Assembly (NCBI RefSeq): GCF_025558585.1
Contig: NZ_CP094723.1
Coordinates: forward strand, 1,178,001-1,242,000
Direction: 5' to 3'
Length of the DNA stretch: 64,000 bases
DNA from: Staphylococcus sp. IVB6214
Lineage (GTDB): Bacteria; Bacillota; Bacilli; Staphylococcales; Staphylococcaceae
The translations under genes and the position numbers were made by a program. Below are positions 21,440 through 30,821 of this stretch, one piece after another. The notes beneath the pieces were generated by a model. The model had not been told where the DNA came from. It worked only from the letters and a program-made list of their open reading frames with translations, and made no database searches. Every line of letters begins with the position of its first letter. Within the stretch, counting starts at the first letter, position 1.

Positions 21440-23677
21440 CTAATTCATACCAGTTGTCATGTGTGAAATTGTGTAACCATGTGCAAAACTTTCATCAAAT
21501 GTCACAACAATATGATGCAACTCTGCAGTGCTATAAATAGGGATATGAAGTGAATGATATCGGTCGATAATCACTGGACTCGGTAAATGATACATGTTGT
21601 GTTTTGCAACAGAAACAATTGCATGAGTAGGTTTTATTACGTTGAGAAATGCCGTTGAACTACTTGTTTTACTACCGTGATGCCCTACTTTTAAAATATC
21701 TATCTTCGGTAATGCAAATGCATTCATTAACTGTTCTTCATTATTAACTGTCGCATCTCCCATTAACAATAATTTGTTCTGATTAATGTTCACGAATGTC
21801 ACAATAGAATGTTCATTCGGGTCTTCACTTTGTCCAATATCACTATTTAAAAACTGGAACGAAAATGCGCCCAGATTTAAATGTTGAAGCTGATGAGAGT
21901 CCCATAATGTAGCCTGTTCATCTTGTACAACATGACGTACTAATTTCAAATTCAAAGAATCAAAATGATTGGGATTGATAACGATATTGGAAATTGCAAC
22001 ACGTTGCGCAAGATGATTGATTTCACCCATATGATCTGCATGCGCATGTGTAATAATCAAATAATCTATCGTACCAATGCCCCGTTCTTTGAGATAAGGG
22101 AAAAGTTTTCGGTCAGTAATGGATGCTTTATTCATCTGCCGTTTAGTTTCAAGTGCACCCCCGGTATCAATGAGTAAAGTTTCCCCTGTTTTGGCTTCAA
22201 ATAAAATGGCATCCCCTTGACCAACATCTATAACTGTCATCCGATTTTCAAGATGAGGATGACAAAGTTGCGTGACACAGATAAAAGTTGCAATCCAGAA
22301 ACATAAAATTTTCAATTTCTTTTTTGCTAACAAATAAGAAGCGATGAAAATAAAGAAAATGCATAATGCATAGCCTAATTCTCCAAATGAAGGAATGATT
22401 AATTTCCAAAGAATGAGTGGTTTTAAACAAAAAGACAAAAACTGATGAATGTTAAACAATAAGTAAAATGGGAATTTCAATATTGATAAAAGTGAAGGAA
22501 TAAGTAAAGCGAATACAGTAACTAGAAAAGATAATGGAATTATTGTAAGTCCATAAAGTGGGATAAAAAAGAGATTCGATATTAGTCCTATCCATTGAAA
22601 TTCATTAAAGTATGAATAACTGATAGATGCTGTACCGAGAACAGCTATAAAGCTTGTTATGAAAGTAGCGCGTAGAAATGGTTGTTGTATATATGTGTCA
22701 CGAAGCATAATCAGTAAAAAACAAATAACATAAGAAAACTGAAACCCTAAATGTGCATGGATAGTTGGCTGGTAAGTAGATAAGATAATATATGAGAGCA
22801 ATAAGATAAGTAAAGTATGTTGCTGAATATAACGTGCCAGCAATATTGCAAGAAAGGCCATTGTGACAGCCCTTTGTGCACTAGGACTATTTCCGGAAAA
22901 AACTAAAAATAGAGGGAGTATGAGTAGAATACATACTTGAGTGAAATAAAGAGGCATCGGACAACGTTTACCGATCATATAAAGTAATCCTGTCATTATG
23001 GCAACATGCGTCCCACTCACTGCAAATAAATGAGAAATGCCAAGATCTTTTAACAGTTGCTGTTGCAAATATGGAATATAATCTGTTGAACCGGTGACTA
23101 GTGCAATGATATATGGATAGCCCGGTAGATTGGATTGAACAAGGCGTTCAATCGCATAATTTCGGACGATTATAATACGATCTTTGAAGGTAACTTGATG
23201 TGGATAGTTACATTTTGATTGATCAAGTTCAGATACAAATAAAGAGGGAAGCGAACTGGCTTGGTCGGGATCGGGCGTCCTTATTTTGGCATCAACTATA
23301 CAATCATAATACCCTATAAATTCAGTGTGGGGTTGCTTTTGGTTATCCTTATAATTTTTAAAAGTTAAATGGTACGCAATATCATGTATTGTTGCTGTTG
23401 CATGATAAAAATCTCCATTAAAAACAGGTAATGTTTCAATATGAATTATCACTTGTTGAGGTATATCAGATAATTCAGCTTGTTGTAAGGGCAGTGAAGG
23501 TGTGCATGATTCGATATAGTAACCAAACACACCTATAAAACTGGCAATTATTAACTTAAAGGATGATTGCTGTTTTATCAACATACTTATGTATAATGTA
23601 AACGCGATAAAACAAGCTGAAAAAGTATGATGATAAGCTAACTGACCGATAATATATGACAATAAAATATAAATCAT
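21440..23677 (-). CDS. comEC: DNA internalisation protein ComEC/Rec2
   Basis: The membrane channel for single-stranded DNA during natural transformation. The 745 aa protein has an N-terminal OB-like region, a polytopic competence domain (about residues 180-470, with HLFAVSGTHVAI at 216-227) and a C-terminal metallo-beta-lactamase-like domain (VIDVGQGDAILF from about 482; THAHADH at 543-549). It is full length with no frameshift, so the DNA-uptake route looks intact here. Its ATG overlaps the comEB stop by four bases. Confidence 0.96.
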   Translation of the reverse strand: MIYILLSYIIGQLAYHHTFSACFIAFTLYISMLIKQQSSFKLIIASFIGVFGYYIESCTPSLPLQQAELSDIPQQVIIHIETLPVFNGDFYHATATIHDIAYHLTFKNYKDNQKQPHTEFIGYYDCIVDAKIRTPDPDQASSLPSLFVSELDQSKCNYPHQVTFKDRIIIVRNYAIERLVQSNLPGYPYIIALVTGSTDYIPYLQQQLLKDLGISHLFAVSGTHVAIMTGLLYMIGKRCPMPLYFTQVCILLILPLFLVFSGNSPSAQRAVTMAFLAILLARYIQQHTLLILLLSYIILSTYQPTIHAHLGFQFSYVICFLLIMLRDTYIQQPFLRATFITSFIAVLGTASISYSYFNEFQWIGLISNLFFIPLYGLTIIPLSFLVTVFALLIPSLLSILKFPFYLLFNIHQFLSFCLKPLILWKLIIPSFGELGYALCIFFIFIASYLLAKKKLKILCFWIATFICVTQLCHPHLENRMTVIDVGQGDAILFEAKTGETLLIDTGGALETKRQMNKASITDRKLFPYLKERGIGTIDYLIITHAHADHMGEINHLAQRVAISNIVINPNHFDSLNLKLVRHVVQDEQATLWDSHQLQHLNLGAFSFQFLNSDIGQSEDPNEHSIVTFVNINQNKLLLMGDATVNNEEQLMNAFALPKIDILKVGHHGSKTSSSTAFLNVIKPTHAIVSVAKHNMYHLPSPVIIDRYHSLHIPIYSTAELHHIVVTFDESFAHGYTISHMTTGMN

Positions 23678-24138
23678 TGACTATCTAAAATATAATTTGC
23701 AATGCGTTCTGGTTCAAATGGAATGTGTTCATATTTCACACCCGATTGATCAAGTAATTGTAACGCATACGCATGGTTATGATAATCCTTTGCATAATAA
23801 ATCGTTTTAATACCTGCTTGAATAATTGACTTTGTGCAATTTAAACATGGGAAGTGAGTGACGTAAATTGTTGCACCTTCTGTTGATACACCTTGCTTAG
23901 CACATTGGAGTATTGCATTCATCTCTGCATGTATTGTACGAATGCAATGGCCATCTTCAAGTAGGCAGTCTTCATCGATACAGTGTACCTCACCTGCGAC
24001 AGAGCCGTTATAACCACCTGCTATAATTCGATTGTCTTTAATAATAGTCGCACCAACAGATAAACGTTTACATGTTGATCGTAATGCAAGTAAATGGGCT
24101 TGTGCCATAAAATAATCATGCCATTTGATTCTTTCCAT
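23674..24138 (-). CDS. comEB: ComEB, dCMP deaminase family protein
   Basis: A zinc-dependent deaminase of 154 aa with H70-A-E72 and P97-C-L-N-C101. The family converts dCMP to dUMP. It lies in the competence operon between comEA and comEC in many Firmicutes but is reported to be dispensable for transformation in B. subtilis. An AGGAG site precedes the ATG, and translation is coupled to comEC by a four-base overlap. Confidence 0.94.
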   Translation of the reverse strand: MERIKWHDYFMAQAHLLALRSTCKRLSVGATIIKDNRIIAGGYNGSVAGEVHCIDEDCLLEDGHCIRTIHAEMNAILQCAKQGVSTEGATIYVTHFPCLNCTKSIIQAGIKTIYYAKDYHNHAYALQLLDQSGVKYEHIPFEPERIANYILDSQ

Positions 24139-24205
24139 CTAATATCTCCTCTCAATCATTTTTTTAGTTAAATTGATTTTAACATCAAAGTTACACATGC
24201 TCCAA

Positions 24206-24856
24206 TCATACTGTAAAATAGGTACTCAAGTTCTCATAGGTTTTGTCGCCAATCCCTTTCACTTCTTTCAATTGTTCTACTGATTGAAATTGACCTTTTT
24301 CTTCACGATATGACAAAATGGCTTGCGCTTTTGCCGGACCAATTCCCGGTACATTCGTTAAATCACTTAGTTGTGCAGTATTTAAATTCACGGGCTGATT
24401 GTCAGTTGATGAAGGCCTATCATTAGATGCGACAACAGCTTTAGGTTGTTCTCCCTTCTTAGGAATGTACAACATTTTTTGATCAGTCAGTTTTTCTGCA
24501 AGATTGATTTGAGATAGATCTGAGTTTGGCAAGATACCCGCTTTATCGAGTAATTGTTTTATGCGATCATCAGACATCATCTGATAAGTATTCGGTCGCT
24601 TAACGGCACCTTTAATATCGACGACAATTGGAATAGGTTGTTGCTGATTATTCTGCATTTTATTATGATCATGCGTTGATTTCCCCGTTTCAAATGATGC
24701 ATTCTGTTGCAAAGGTAAGGGATTGGCAACTGGTTCTGGTTCAGTTGGTGCAAATTGAACAAAAACGACTAATAAACCTACTAAAACAATGCCACTGATT
24801 ACTACAAGCAATCGGTTTTTAAGACACCAAGCTTGTAATTGTGATAAAAACGACAT
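24206..24856 (-). CDS. comEA: competence DNA receptor ComEA
   Basis: A membrane-anchored double-stranded DNA receptor of 216 aa. It has one transmembrane segment (about 16-34), a Gln/Asn-rich linker, an SLBB domain (about 75-135) and a C-terminal double helix-hairpin-helix (155-216, LTNVPGIGPAKAQAIL and VKGIGDKTYENL). The ATG at 24856 follows AAAGGAGGG; the open frame continues 37 codons upstream into a region that overlaps the methyltransferase gene. Its ribosome site is inside a perfect hairpin (see 24863-24896). Confidence 0.94.
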   Translation of the reverse strand: MSFLSQLQAWCLKNRLLVVISGIVLVGLLVVFVQFAPTEPEPVANPLPLQQNASFETGKSTHDHNKMQNNQQQPIPIVVDIKGAVKRPNTYQMMSDDRIKQLLDKAGILPNSDLSQINLAEKLTDQKMLYIPKKGEQPKAVVASNDRPSSTDNQPVNLNTAQLSDLTNVPGIGPAKAQAILSYREEKGQFQSVEQLKEVKGIGDKTYENLSTYFTV

Positions 24857-24862
24857 AAGAAA

Positions 24863-24896
24863 CCCTCCTTTGATGATATACATGCGCAAAGGAGGG
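24863..24896 (-). promoter_or_regulatory. hairpin covering the comEA ribosome binding site
   Basis: CCCTCCTTT at 24863-24871 and AAAGGAGGG at 24888-24896 form a perfect 9-bp stem with a 16-base loop. In the minus-strand transcript the 3' arm is the comEA Shine-Dalgarno itself, so the folded RNA would hide it. The T-poor tail TTTCTT makes it a weak terminator for the upstream methyltransferase transcript as an alternative role. Confidence 0.75.
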
Positions 24897-24908
24897 ATTT
24901 TACTTTTA

Positions 24909-25631
24909 TTATTTATAAGCAACAAAAAATAATCTGTCACTCTTTGGATCGTTACATGTAGGATCAAAGTCGTAAAACATTTTAATATTTTTAAATCCGA
25001 CTGATTCTAACATACTTTGATAGATTGTTTTATCTAACGTTCTCTGAAATTGTGTTTCATCATGACGTACATACTGACCATTGTCTTCTCGGACGAAGAA
25101 TACTAAATCATGCCATACACTATGTGGTAATTCCCCCGGCTCAGTTTGCCAAACGAGTGTTAAATCTTCTCGATCGTCTAAATAAGTTGCACCGTTAAAC
25201 TGTGTGTCCATTTTATGTGTTGTATGAACGTCAAAAATTAACACACCCTCGTTTTTTAAATGTTGATGTACATGGTTAAACGTAGCTAGAACATCTTCTT
25301 CATCTGCCAAGTAATTTAATGAGTCACATAATATCGTTATAACATCGAAGCGTTCTGACAGTTGGAATTCAGACATATCTCCAACTTTCCAGATGATTTT
25401 GTCATGCTTTTGTTGAGCAAATGCAACCATTTCTTCACTTAAATCCATCCCGATAACTTCATCAGAAAAATTCAAAAATGTCGTCGTTAAAGTCCCGGTA
25501 CCACATCCTAAATCTAATATGGATGACACGTGAGATTTCGGTAAAAAGTGTTGGACAATCTCTTGCCAACGCTCATACGGTTGATCATCTGTCAGTTGAT
25601 CATAAAAAGCACTAAGTGTTTGGTATGCCAT
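24909..25631 (-). CDS. SAM-dependent methyltransferase (YqeM-like)
   Basis: A class I methyltransferase of 240 aa with the SAM-binding motif ILDLGCGTGTLTT near residues 40-52 and acidic motif II (VIGMDLSEEMV). The substrate is unknown; the place between rsfS and comEA is that of B. subtilis yqeM. The start codon overlaps the rsfS stop codon by one base. The aromatic C-terminal half (YLDDREDLTLVWQTEPGELP) is typical of this subgroup. Confidence 0.88.
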   Translation of the reverse strand: MAYQTLSAFYDQLTDDQPYERWQEIVQHFLPKSHVSSILDLGCGTGTLTTTFLNFSDEVIGMDLSEEMVAFAQQKHDKIIWKVGDMSEFQLSERFDVITILCDSLNYLADEEDVLATFNHVHQHLKNEGVLIFDVHTTHKMDTQFNGATYLDDREDLTLVWQTEPGELPHSVWHDLVFFVREDNGQYVRHDETQFQRTLDKTIYQSMLESVGFKNIKMFYDFDPTCNDPKSDRLFFVAYK

Positions 25632-25987
25632 TACGACTTAATAACCTCTTGATAGCCTAAAATTTCAGCATCTTGATATAACTTTTCAAGATTGTAGTAA
25701 TCACGCTCATCTTTATGGAAAACATGCACAACAACATCTGCAAGATCAATTAAAATCCAACGTGCCTCATCATAACCTTCCATGCGTTTTACATGAATGC
25801 CTTGTTCTTCTGCTTTGTCTTTTACCGTTTTCGCAATTGCCTGTACTTGGCGTTCGTTGTTACCATGACATACTAAAAAATAGTCGGCAATATCTGAAAT
25901 ACCTTGCATATTAATTGAAATAATATCTTCAGCTTTTTTTTCATCTACTGCCTGTACACTTAACATTAATAATTCATTTGCGTTCAT
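25631..25987 (-). CDS. rsfS: ribosomal silencing factor RsfS
   Basis: Binds ribosomal protein L14 and blocks subunit joining when nutrients are short. A 118 aa protein with the family pattern ISDIADYFLVCHGNNERQV (residues 30-48), VKRMEGYDEARWILIDLADVVVHVF (near 67-91) and RDYYNLEKLYQDA. It follows yqeK after eleven bases in the standard nadD-yqeK-rsfS order. Confidence 0.95.
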   Translation of the reverse strand: MNANELLMLSVQAVDEKKAEDIISINMQGISDIADYFLVCHGNNERQVQAIAKTVKDKAEEQGIHVKRMEGYDEARWILIDLADVVVHVFHKDERDYYNLEKLYQDAEILGYQEVIKS

Positions 25988-25998
25988 TTAATCATCCT

Positions 25999-26571
25999 TT
26001 AACTTTTTTCATTCAAATTATAATAATTTAGACAATCGATAGTCGGTTGATACACACTGACATCTTTTTTGACTAAATGTAAGACTGTTCTTTTCGATAT
26101 TTCATAAATGGCACGGTCTAAACCGCCCCCACTATATACGTGTTCACGAATTTCTTCTACACCCGGAATTTCACGTTTTGGTTCGATATAATCAGCGATA
26201 AAGACTAACTTTTCTGTTTTAGTCATTTTGCTTCGCCCGGTTGTATGATTGTATATAGCTTGCAATACTTCATCGTCAGTCACGCCGTATTGATGTTCCA
26301 TAATAACAGCACACACTGGACCATGTAAAATTTCAGAACCGTAACTTAATAAGTTAGAATCCAATTTATACTTTGTCACTTGTTGATACATATAGCTTAA
26401 TTCATCATATTTGCAGAAGTCATGCAAAATACCTGCTAGTTCTGCTTTTTTTTTGTCCCCTTCATAAATCTCTGCTAACTTCACCGCTGTTTCAGCAACT
26501 CTTAATGAGTGTTTAAAACGTTTTTTCGGTAATTTTTGTTCTACAAGTTCAATTGCAAATTGTTTATCCAT
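25999..26571 (-). CDS. yqeK: HD-domain diadenosine tetraphosphatase (YqeK)
   Basis: A metal-dependent HD-domain hydrolase of 190 aa. Bacterial YqeK cleaves Ap4A symmetrically to ADP. The metal ligands are visible in KHSLRVAETA near 21-30 and in the HD pair of LHDFCKYDEL (H49-D50), with ILHGPVCAVIM and NHTTGRSKM further on. It overlaps nadD by eight bases. Confidence 0.92.
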   Translation of the reverse strand: MDKQFAIELVEQKLPKKRFKHSLRVAETAVKLAEIYEGDKKKAELAGILHDFCKYDELSYMYQQVTKYKLDSNLLSYGSEILHGPVCAVIMEHQYGVTDDEVLQAIYNHTTGRSKMTKTEKLVFIADYIEPKREIPGVEEIREHVYSGGGLDRAIYEISKRTVLHLVKKDVSVYQPTIDCLNYYNLNEKS

Positions 26572-27130
26572 ACAAACCCCTCCTTAAGATATACGATTCT
26601 ACATTTAATGGGACCCACATATGAATCGTTTCATGATTTTTGCACTTTTCTCGTATGATTGTAGAACTAATGGCCATTTCTGGTATTTCGAGGGGCTTAA
26701 TCGATGCGTCATCACTTTTTATTTTGCGCCCACGATTTACAACTATAAACGTCACAATTTGTTTTAGGTCATCGATACGATACCATTTGTCTAATTGATC
26801 AAACTGATCGGTGCCAATCACAAAGTAAATTGAAACATTCGGATCTTCATCGTAAATTGCTTTAATCGTTTCATACGTATAACTTTTACCTTTGCGTTCG
26901 ATTTCATCGGTGCGCATGACACCAAAACCTAAATTATCTATCACAAGTTGAATCATAGCAAGCCGATCTTCAATGGGAATCGGTTGCTCATGAACTTTAA
27001 GCGGTGACATATAACTTGGCATGAAATAAAATTCATCAGGTTTCAGTGCTGCATTGACTTCGCTTGCGATCATTTCATGCGCACTATGAATCGGATTGAA
27101 TTGCCCTCCATAAATAACGATGCGTTTCAT
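26564..27130 (-). CDS. nadD: nicotinate-nucleotide adenylyltransferase
   Basis: Makes NaAD from NaMN and ATP in NAD synthesis. The 188 aa nucleotidyltransferase has the (T/H)IGH-class signatures GGQFNPIHSAHEMIA (residues 8-22) and ISSTIIREK (near 154-162). The start overlaps the stop of yhbY by one base. Confidence 0.95.
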   Translation of the reverse strand: MKRIVIYGGQFNPIHSAHEMIASEVNAALKPDEFYFMPSYMSPLKVHEQPIPIEDRLAMIQLVIDNLGFGVMRTDEIERKGKSYTYETIKAIYDEDPNVSIYFVIGTDQFDQLDKWYRIDDLKQIVTFIVVNRGRKIKSDDASIKPLEIPEMAISSTIIREKCKNHETIHMWVPLNVESYILRRGLYG

Positions 27131-27423
27131 TATGGAAGCTCGATTTGTTTGTTTTCTTTAGATTCACGATATAACACAATGATAGACCCAATTAATTGAA
27201 CGAGGTAGCTATTTGTCGCATGTGCTAATGTTTCTGCCAATTCATTTTTATCATCTAAATTATTTTGTAAAATATGCACTTTAATAAGTTCTCTTTTTTC
27301 TAAAGTTTCATCAATTTGTGTAATCATATTTTCATTGATTCCTGCTTTACCAATTTGGAAAATAGGATCGATATGATGCGCTTGACTTCTTAAAAAGCGC
27401 TTTTGTTTTCCAGTTAATGTCAT
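27130..27423 (-). CDS. yhbY: CRM-domain RNA-binding protein YhbY
   Basis: A 97 aa protein made of one CRM domain that associates with pre-50S ribosomes. The motif LTGKQKRFLRSQAHHIDP and IFQIGKAGINENMI, including the conserved GxxG loop (K-A-G-I-N), are present. It lies between aroE and nadD as in B. subtilis (yqeI). Confidence 0.94.
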   Translation of the reverse strand: MTLTGKQKRFLRSQAHHIDPIFQIGKAGINENMITQIDETLEKRELIKVHILQNNLDDKNELAETLAHATNSYLVQLIGSIIVLYRESKENKQIELP

Positions 27424-27442
27424 AATGACCTCCTAAGTGTTT

Positions 27443-28249
27443 TTAATCCGAATATAATTTTTCTTTTACGCGATTGCGCATTACATGCACATCAGCTTGC
27501 ATTCCTGTCCAAAATTTAAAACTTTCTGCACCTTGATATATGAACATATCAAGACCGTTATATATATTGTAACCTTGCATTTTAGCCGTTTTTAGAAAGG
27601 CTGTCTCTGCAGGTGTATAAATAATATCACAAACTAAGACGTCATCCTTTAATTGTTGTAAGGTTACTACCTGTTCTGTTGATGTATGCATGCCAACAGG
27701 TGTTGTATTAATAATAATATCGTATTGGTAAGCGATATGATCTACTTCAGATAATGGATAAGCTGTAACTTCAAATTGCCAATCTTCAAATCGAGACAAT
27801 GTACGATTCGCAACCGCAATCGGATGCTTTGTTCTTTGAGATAACGAATATGCAATCCCTTTACTCGCACCACCAGCACCGATAATAAGAATTTTTGCAT
27901 CGGATAGCTCACCGTAATAGTCGACCAATCCTTTCACATAACCGACTCCATCAGTGTTATGGCCGACCCAATGCTCACCATCAATGCGGACGGTATTGAC
28001 CGCCCCTATCGCTTTCGCTTCGTCGGTAAGTTCGTCTAAATAAGGAATGATACGTTCTTTGTGTGGAATTGTTACATTGAAACCATCCAATTCGTATTCT
28101 GCAACAATATCACGTATATGTTTGAAATGTGCGGGCGGAATATTCAATGCTTGATATCCATGATCCAAATTCAGTGCTTCAAAATTTGCATGATGCATAA
28201 TGGGTGACAATGAATGTTCAATAGGATGACCAATTACAGCAAACTTCAT
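27443..28249 (-). CDS. aroE: shikimate dehydrogenase
   Basis: NADPH-dependent reduction of 3-dehydroshikimate in chorismate synthesis. At 268 aa it shows the substrate site HSLSPIMHHANF (residues 12-23), catalytic lysine in NVTIPHKERI (near 58-67), NTVRIDG and VGHNTDG, and the NADP-binding GAGGASKGIA (near 123-132). It sits in the yqeG-yqeH-aroE-yhbY order. Confidence 0.96.
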   Translation of the reverse strand: MKFAVIGHPIEHSLSPIMHHANFEALNLDHGYQALNIPPAHFKHIRDIVAEYELDGFNVTIPHKERIIPYLDELTDEAKAIGAVNTVRIDGEHWVGHNTDGVGYVKGLVDYYGELSDAKILIIGAGGASKGIAYSLSQRTKHPIAVANRTLSRFEDWQFEVTAYPLSEVDHIAYQYDIIINTTPVGMHTSTEQVVTLQQLKDDVLVCDIIYTPAETAFLKTAKMQGYNIYNGLDMFIYQGAESFKFWTGMQADVHVMRNRVKEKLYSD

Positions 28250-28260
28250 CTGATTCCCTC

Positions 28261-29361
28261 CTACATAATCGATGGACGTAAATATACTTCAACATTCTCA
28301 GGGACAGTGACTACAACGTCAGCACCCTCATCAATTGTAATAAATCCAAGACCAGCAATCATAACATCTTTTTTTCCATCTTCAGTGTGCAACGGTACTT
28401 GCTTTAAATGGTCAAAATTAAAGTTTTCACGTTGTGATGGCGGAGATAATAAGTCGCCTAGTTGTTCATGCCATAATTTATCTGCTTTTTCAAGTTTTGT
28501 ACGATGTATGTGCAATTCATTTGAAAAATAGCAAATCAATGGTCGTTTGCCTCCGCTGATATAATCAATTCTAGCAAGACCACCGAAGAATAAAGATTGC
28601 GCTTCATTCAACTGAAATACACGTTGTTTGATTTCCTTTTTCGGCATGATTAAGTTGAGTTCCTTCGTCGTTACATAGTGTGTCATTTGATGCGCTTGAA
28701 CGACACCAGGTGTATCATACATAAAACTATGATCATCTAAAGGAATGTCGATCATATCGAGTGTCGTACCCGGTACTTTAGAAGTCGTGATGACATTCTT
28801 CTCACCGACACTTTCTTCAATCAACTTGTTGACTAATGTTGATTTACCGACGTTTGTTGTCCCAACGATAAAAACATCTTGATGATTGCGATGTTTTTCA
28901 ATCGCTGTCATTAAGTCTTCTACGCCATAACCTTTCATTGCTGACAATAGCACGACATCATCTGGATTCAAGCCGTATGCTTTCGCACTACGACGTAACC
29001 ACTCCGTTACACGTCGTTTATTAATTTGTTTTGGCAATAAGTCAATCTTATTTGCAGCAAGAATGATTTTTTTATTACCCACGATGCGTTTTAACGCATG
29101 GATAAATGACCCTTCAAAGTCAAAGACATCAACAAGATTCACAACAATTCCTTTTTTATCCGCTAAACTATTCAGTAACGTTAAAAAGTCTTCACTTTCC
29201 ATACCTACATCTTGCACTTCATTGTAATTTTTCAAACGAAAACAGCGTCGACAAATAACATCTTCTTTGTCCAAACTTGCTTTTGGAACGTATCCCGCTT
29301 CATTTGGGTTTTCAGACTGTAATATTGCCCCGCATCCGATACATTTTAATGCTGCTGACAT
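28261..29361 (-). CDS. yqeH: ribosome-biogenesis GTPase YqeH
   Basis: A circularly permuted GTPase of 366 aa required for 30S assembly. An N-terminal zinc finger (CIGCG then CRRCF) precedes the permuted order G4 (AANKIDLLP), G1 (GTTNVGKST) and G3 (DTPG), followed by a TRAP-like C-terminal domain. The ATG at 29361 follows GGGAGGAG and starts inside the end of yqeG, so the two overlap by a few bases; the longer open frame has no ribosome site. Confidence 0.96.
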   Translation of the reverse strand: MSAALKCIGCGAILQSENPNEAGYVPKASLDKEDVICRRCFRLKNYNEVQDVGMESEDFLTLLNSLADKKGIVVNLVDVFDFEGSFIHALKRIVGNKKIILAANKIDLLPKQINKRRVTEWLRRSAKAYGLNPDDVVLLSAMKGYGVEDLMTAIEKHRNHQDVFIVGTTNVGKSTLVNKLIEESVGEKNVITTSKVPGTTLDMIDIPLDDHSFMYDTPGVVQAHQMTHYVTTKELNLIMPKKEIKQRVFQLNEAQSLFFGGLARIDYISGGKRPLICYFSNELHIHRTKLEKADKLWHEQLGDLLSPPSQRENFNFDHLKQVPLHTEDGKKDVMIAGLGFITIDEGADVVVTVPENVEVYLRPSIM

Positions 29362-29362
29362 A

Positions 29363-29890
29363 TCATGACTCCTCCCATGTAATGTAACCTTTACGTTTGA
29401 AATGACTGAGAATACGGCGTTCAATCAAGCGATTTATCTTCGTTGCTAAGCCATCTGAATTTTTAACTGGAACAACCATAATCGTATAAAGGCCGCTACG
29501 ATTGCCACCAAATACATCTGTCATCATTTGATCACCGATGACAACAACTTGTTCCTTTTTTAATCCCATTTTACGAGTGGCTTTGCGCAATGACTTGCCG
29601 CGTGGTTTCTGTGCTTTGAAAATATAATCTACATTCAAATCTTTACAAAATGCTTTTACTCTTTTTTCATTATTATTTGAAACAACCGTCACTTTAAAGC
29701 CGCGTTCATCAATCGTTTTAAACCATTCTTCAACTTTTGGTGTCGGATTTGCTTCATCCCATCCAACAAGCGTATTATCAAGATCCGTGATAATCCCACG
29801 AATATTAAGCTTTTCTAACTGCTGGAAATCAATTTCATGAATGTCTTTCACATATTGATTGGGCAAAAATAATCTCTTTAAAATCCCCAT
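29363..29890 (-). CDS. yqeG: YqeG-family HAD phosphatase
   Basis: A haloacid-dehalogenase-type phosphatase of 175 aa. The catalytic DxDxT motif is D36-L-D38-N-T40, followed by VVSNNNEKR (motif II region) and the lysine- and aspartate-containing VVIGDQMMTDVFGGN (motif IV). The subfamily includes phosphatidylglycerophosphatases, but the substrate is not evident here. It heads the yqeG-yqeH operon. Confidence 0.9.
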   Translation of the reverse strand: MGILKRLFLPNQYVKDIHEIDFQQLEKLNIRGIITDLDNTLVGWDEANPTPKVEEWFKTIDERGFKVTVVSNNNEKRVKAFCKDLNVDYIFKAQKPRGKSLRKATRKMGLKKEQVVVIGDQMMTDVFGGNRSGLYTIMVVPVKNSDGLATKINRLIERRILSHFKRKGYITWEES

Positions 29891-29926
29891 GATGTGCCTC
29901 CATAATTAAATAACTTCATTCCTATT

Positions 29927-29935
29927 ATTATAACA
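29927..29935 (-). promoter_or_regulatory. candidate extended -10 promoter for the yqeG operon
   Basis: On the minus strand TGTTATAAT carries a perfect TATAAT preceded by TG one base upstream, an extended -10 element, about 37 bases before the yqeG start. No strong -35 hexamer is visible at 17 bases, so confidence is modest. Confidence 0.4.
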
Positions 29936-29963
29936 TATCTCATGTACTCTCTTACACAACATC

Positions 29964-30650
29964 TTATAGTTCTTTAACGAGAGCCTGTACCATTTTACTT
30001 GAAGACTTTGAAGCAACTTTTAAAAATTCATCAAACGTCATACTTGCTTCACCATCAGCCAAGTCTGAAATCGCACGTGTAACGATGAAAGGTTTACCAA
30101 ATTGATAACACGTTTGTGCGATCGCCGCAGCTTCCATTTCTGATGCAATTGCTTGTGGAAAGTGATTGAGGATTGTTTCACGTTGTGTTTCTGTTCCAAT
30201 AAAGCTGTCACCTGATACGATAAGTCCTTCCATCGCTGGCTGATCCATTGTTTGTAAAACTTGTTTCACTTTGCTTGTCAAATAGTCATCTGCAGTATAT
30301 ACGGCGGGCATACCTGGAATTTGTCCCATAACGTATCCGAAAGTACGGGCATCAGCATCATGATAACCAACCTTAGTACTGATCACAACATCACCTAAAG
30401 TAAGACCGGGTTGTAGTCCGCCAGCTGAACCTGTATTGATGATATATTCAGGGTTAAAACGATCAATCAATAGTGCTGTCGAAATGGCTACATTTACCTT
30501 ACCAATCCCACTTTGTAACAATACCACTTCTTTGCCTTCCAATACTCCTCTATAAAAATATGTGTGCGCAATTTGAGTTTCTTCAAGTTCTGTTAATTGC
30601 TGTTTTAATATTTCAACTTCTTCTTCCATCGCACCGATAATACCTATCAT
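29964..30650 (-). CDS. mtnN: 5'-methylthioadenosine/S-adenosylhomocysteine nucleosidase
   Basis: Cleaves MTA and SAH (the Pfs reaction), recycling SAM by-products and feeding AI-2 precursor formation. The 228 aa protein begins [15 protein letters not shown] (E12 region) and has [18 protein letters not shown] and the catalytic ISDLADG near residue 195. A GGAGGA site precedes the ATG. Confidence 0.96.
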   Translation of the reverse strand: MIGIIGAMEEEVEILKQQLTELEETQIAHTYFYRGVLEGKEVVLLQSGIGKVNVAISTALLIDRFNPEYIINTGSAGGLQPGLTLGDVVISTKVGYHDADARTFGYVMGQIPGMPAVYTADDYLTSKVKQVLQTMDQPAMEGLIVSGDSFIGTETQRETILNHFPQAIASEMEAAAIAQTCYQFGKPFIVTRAISDLADGEASMTFDEFLKVASKSSSKMVQALVKEL

Positions 30651-30768
30651 GTAATATCCTCCTACTGTTAAGTTCTGTTTATTGAGTCGGTGCTATTTTA
30701 CCACATTTTCACATGACGTCTCACTTGATTTTGTCCAAATGCATTTATCCTTACTTATTGTTCAATAC

Positions 30769-30798
30769 AAAAAAGCCGAGACAACATAAGTTATCTCG
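30769..30798 (-). terminator. terminator after the oxoprolinase/transporter operon
   Basis: CGAGACAAC at 30777-30785 pairs with GTTATCTCG at 30790-30798 (one G-T pair), and the minus strand then runs into six T. It closes the operon of the NRAMP-like gene. Confidence 0.78.
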
Positions 30799-30821
30799 AC
30801 CCCATACATCTCTTAAATTTA

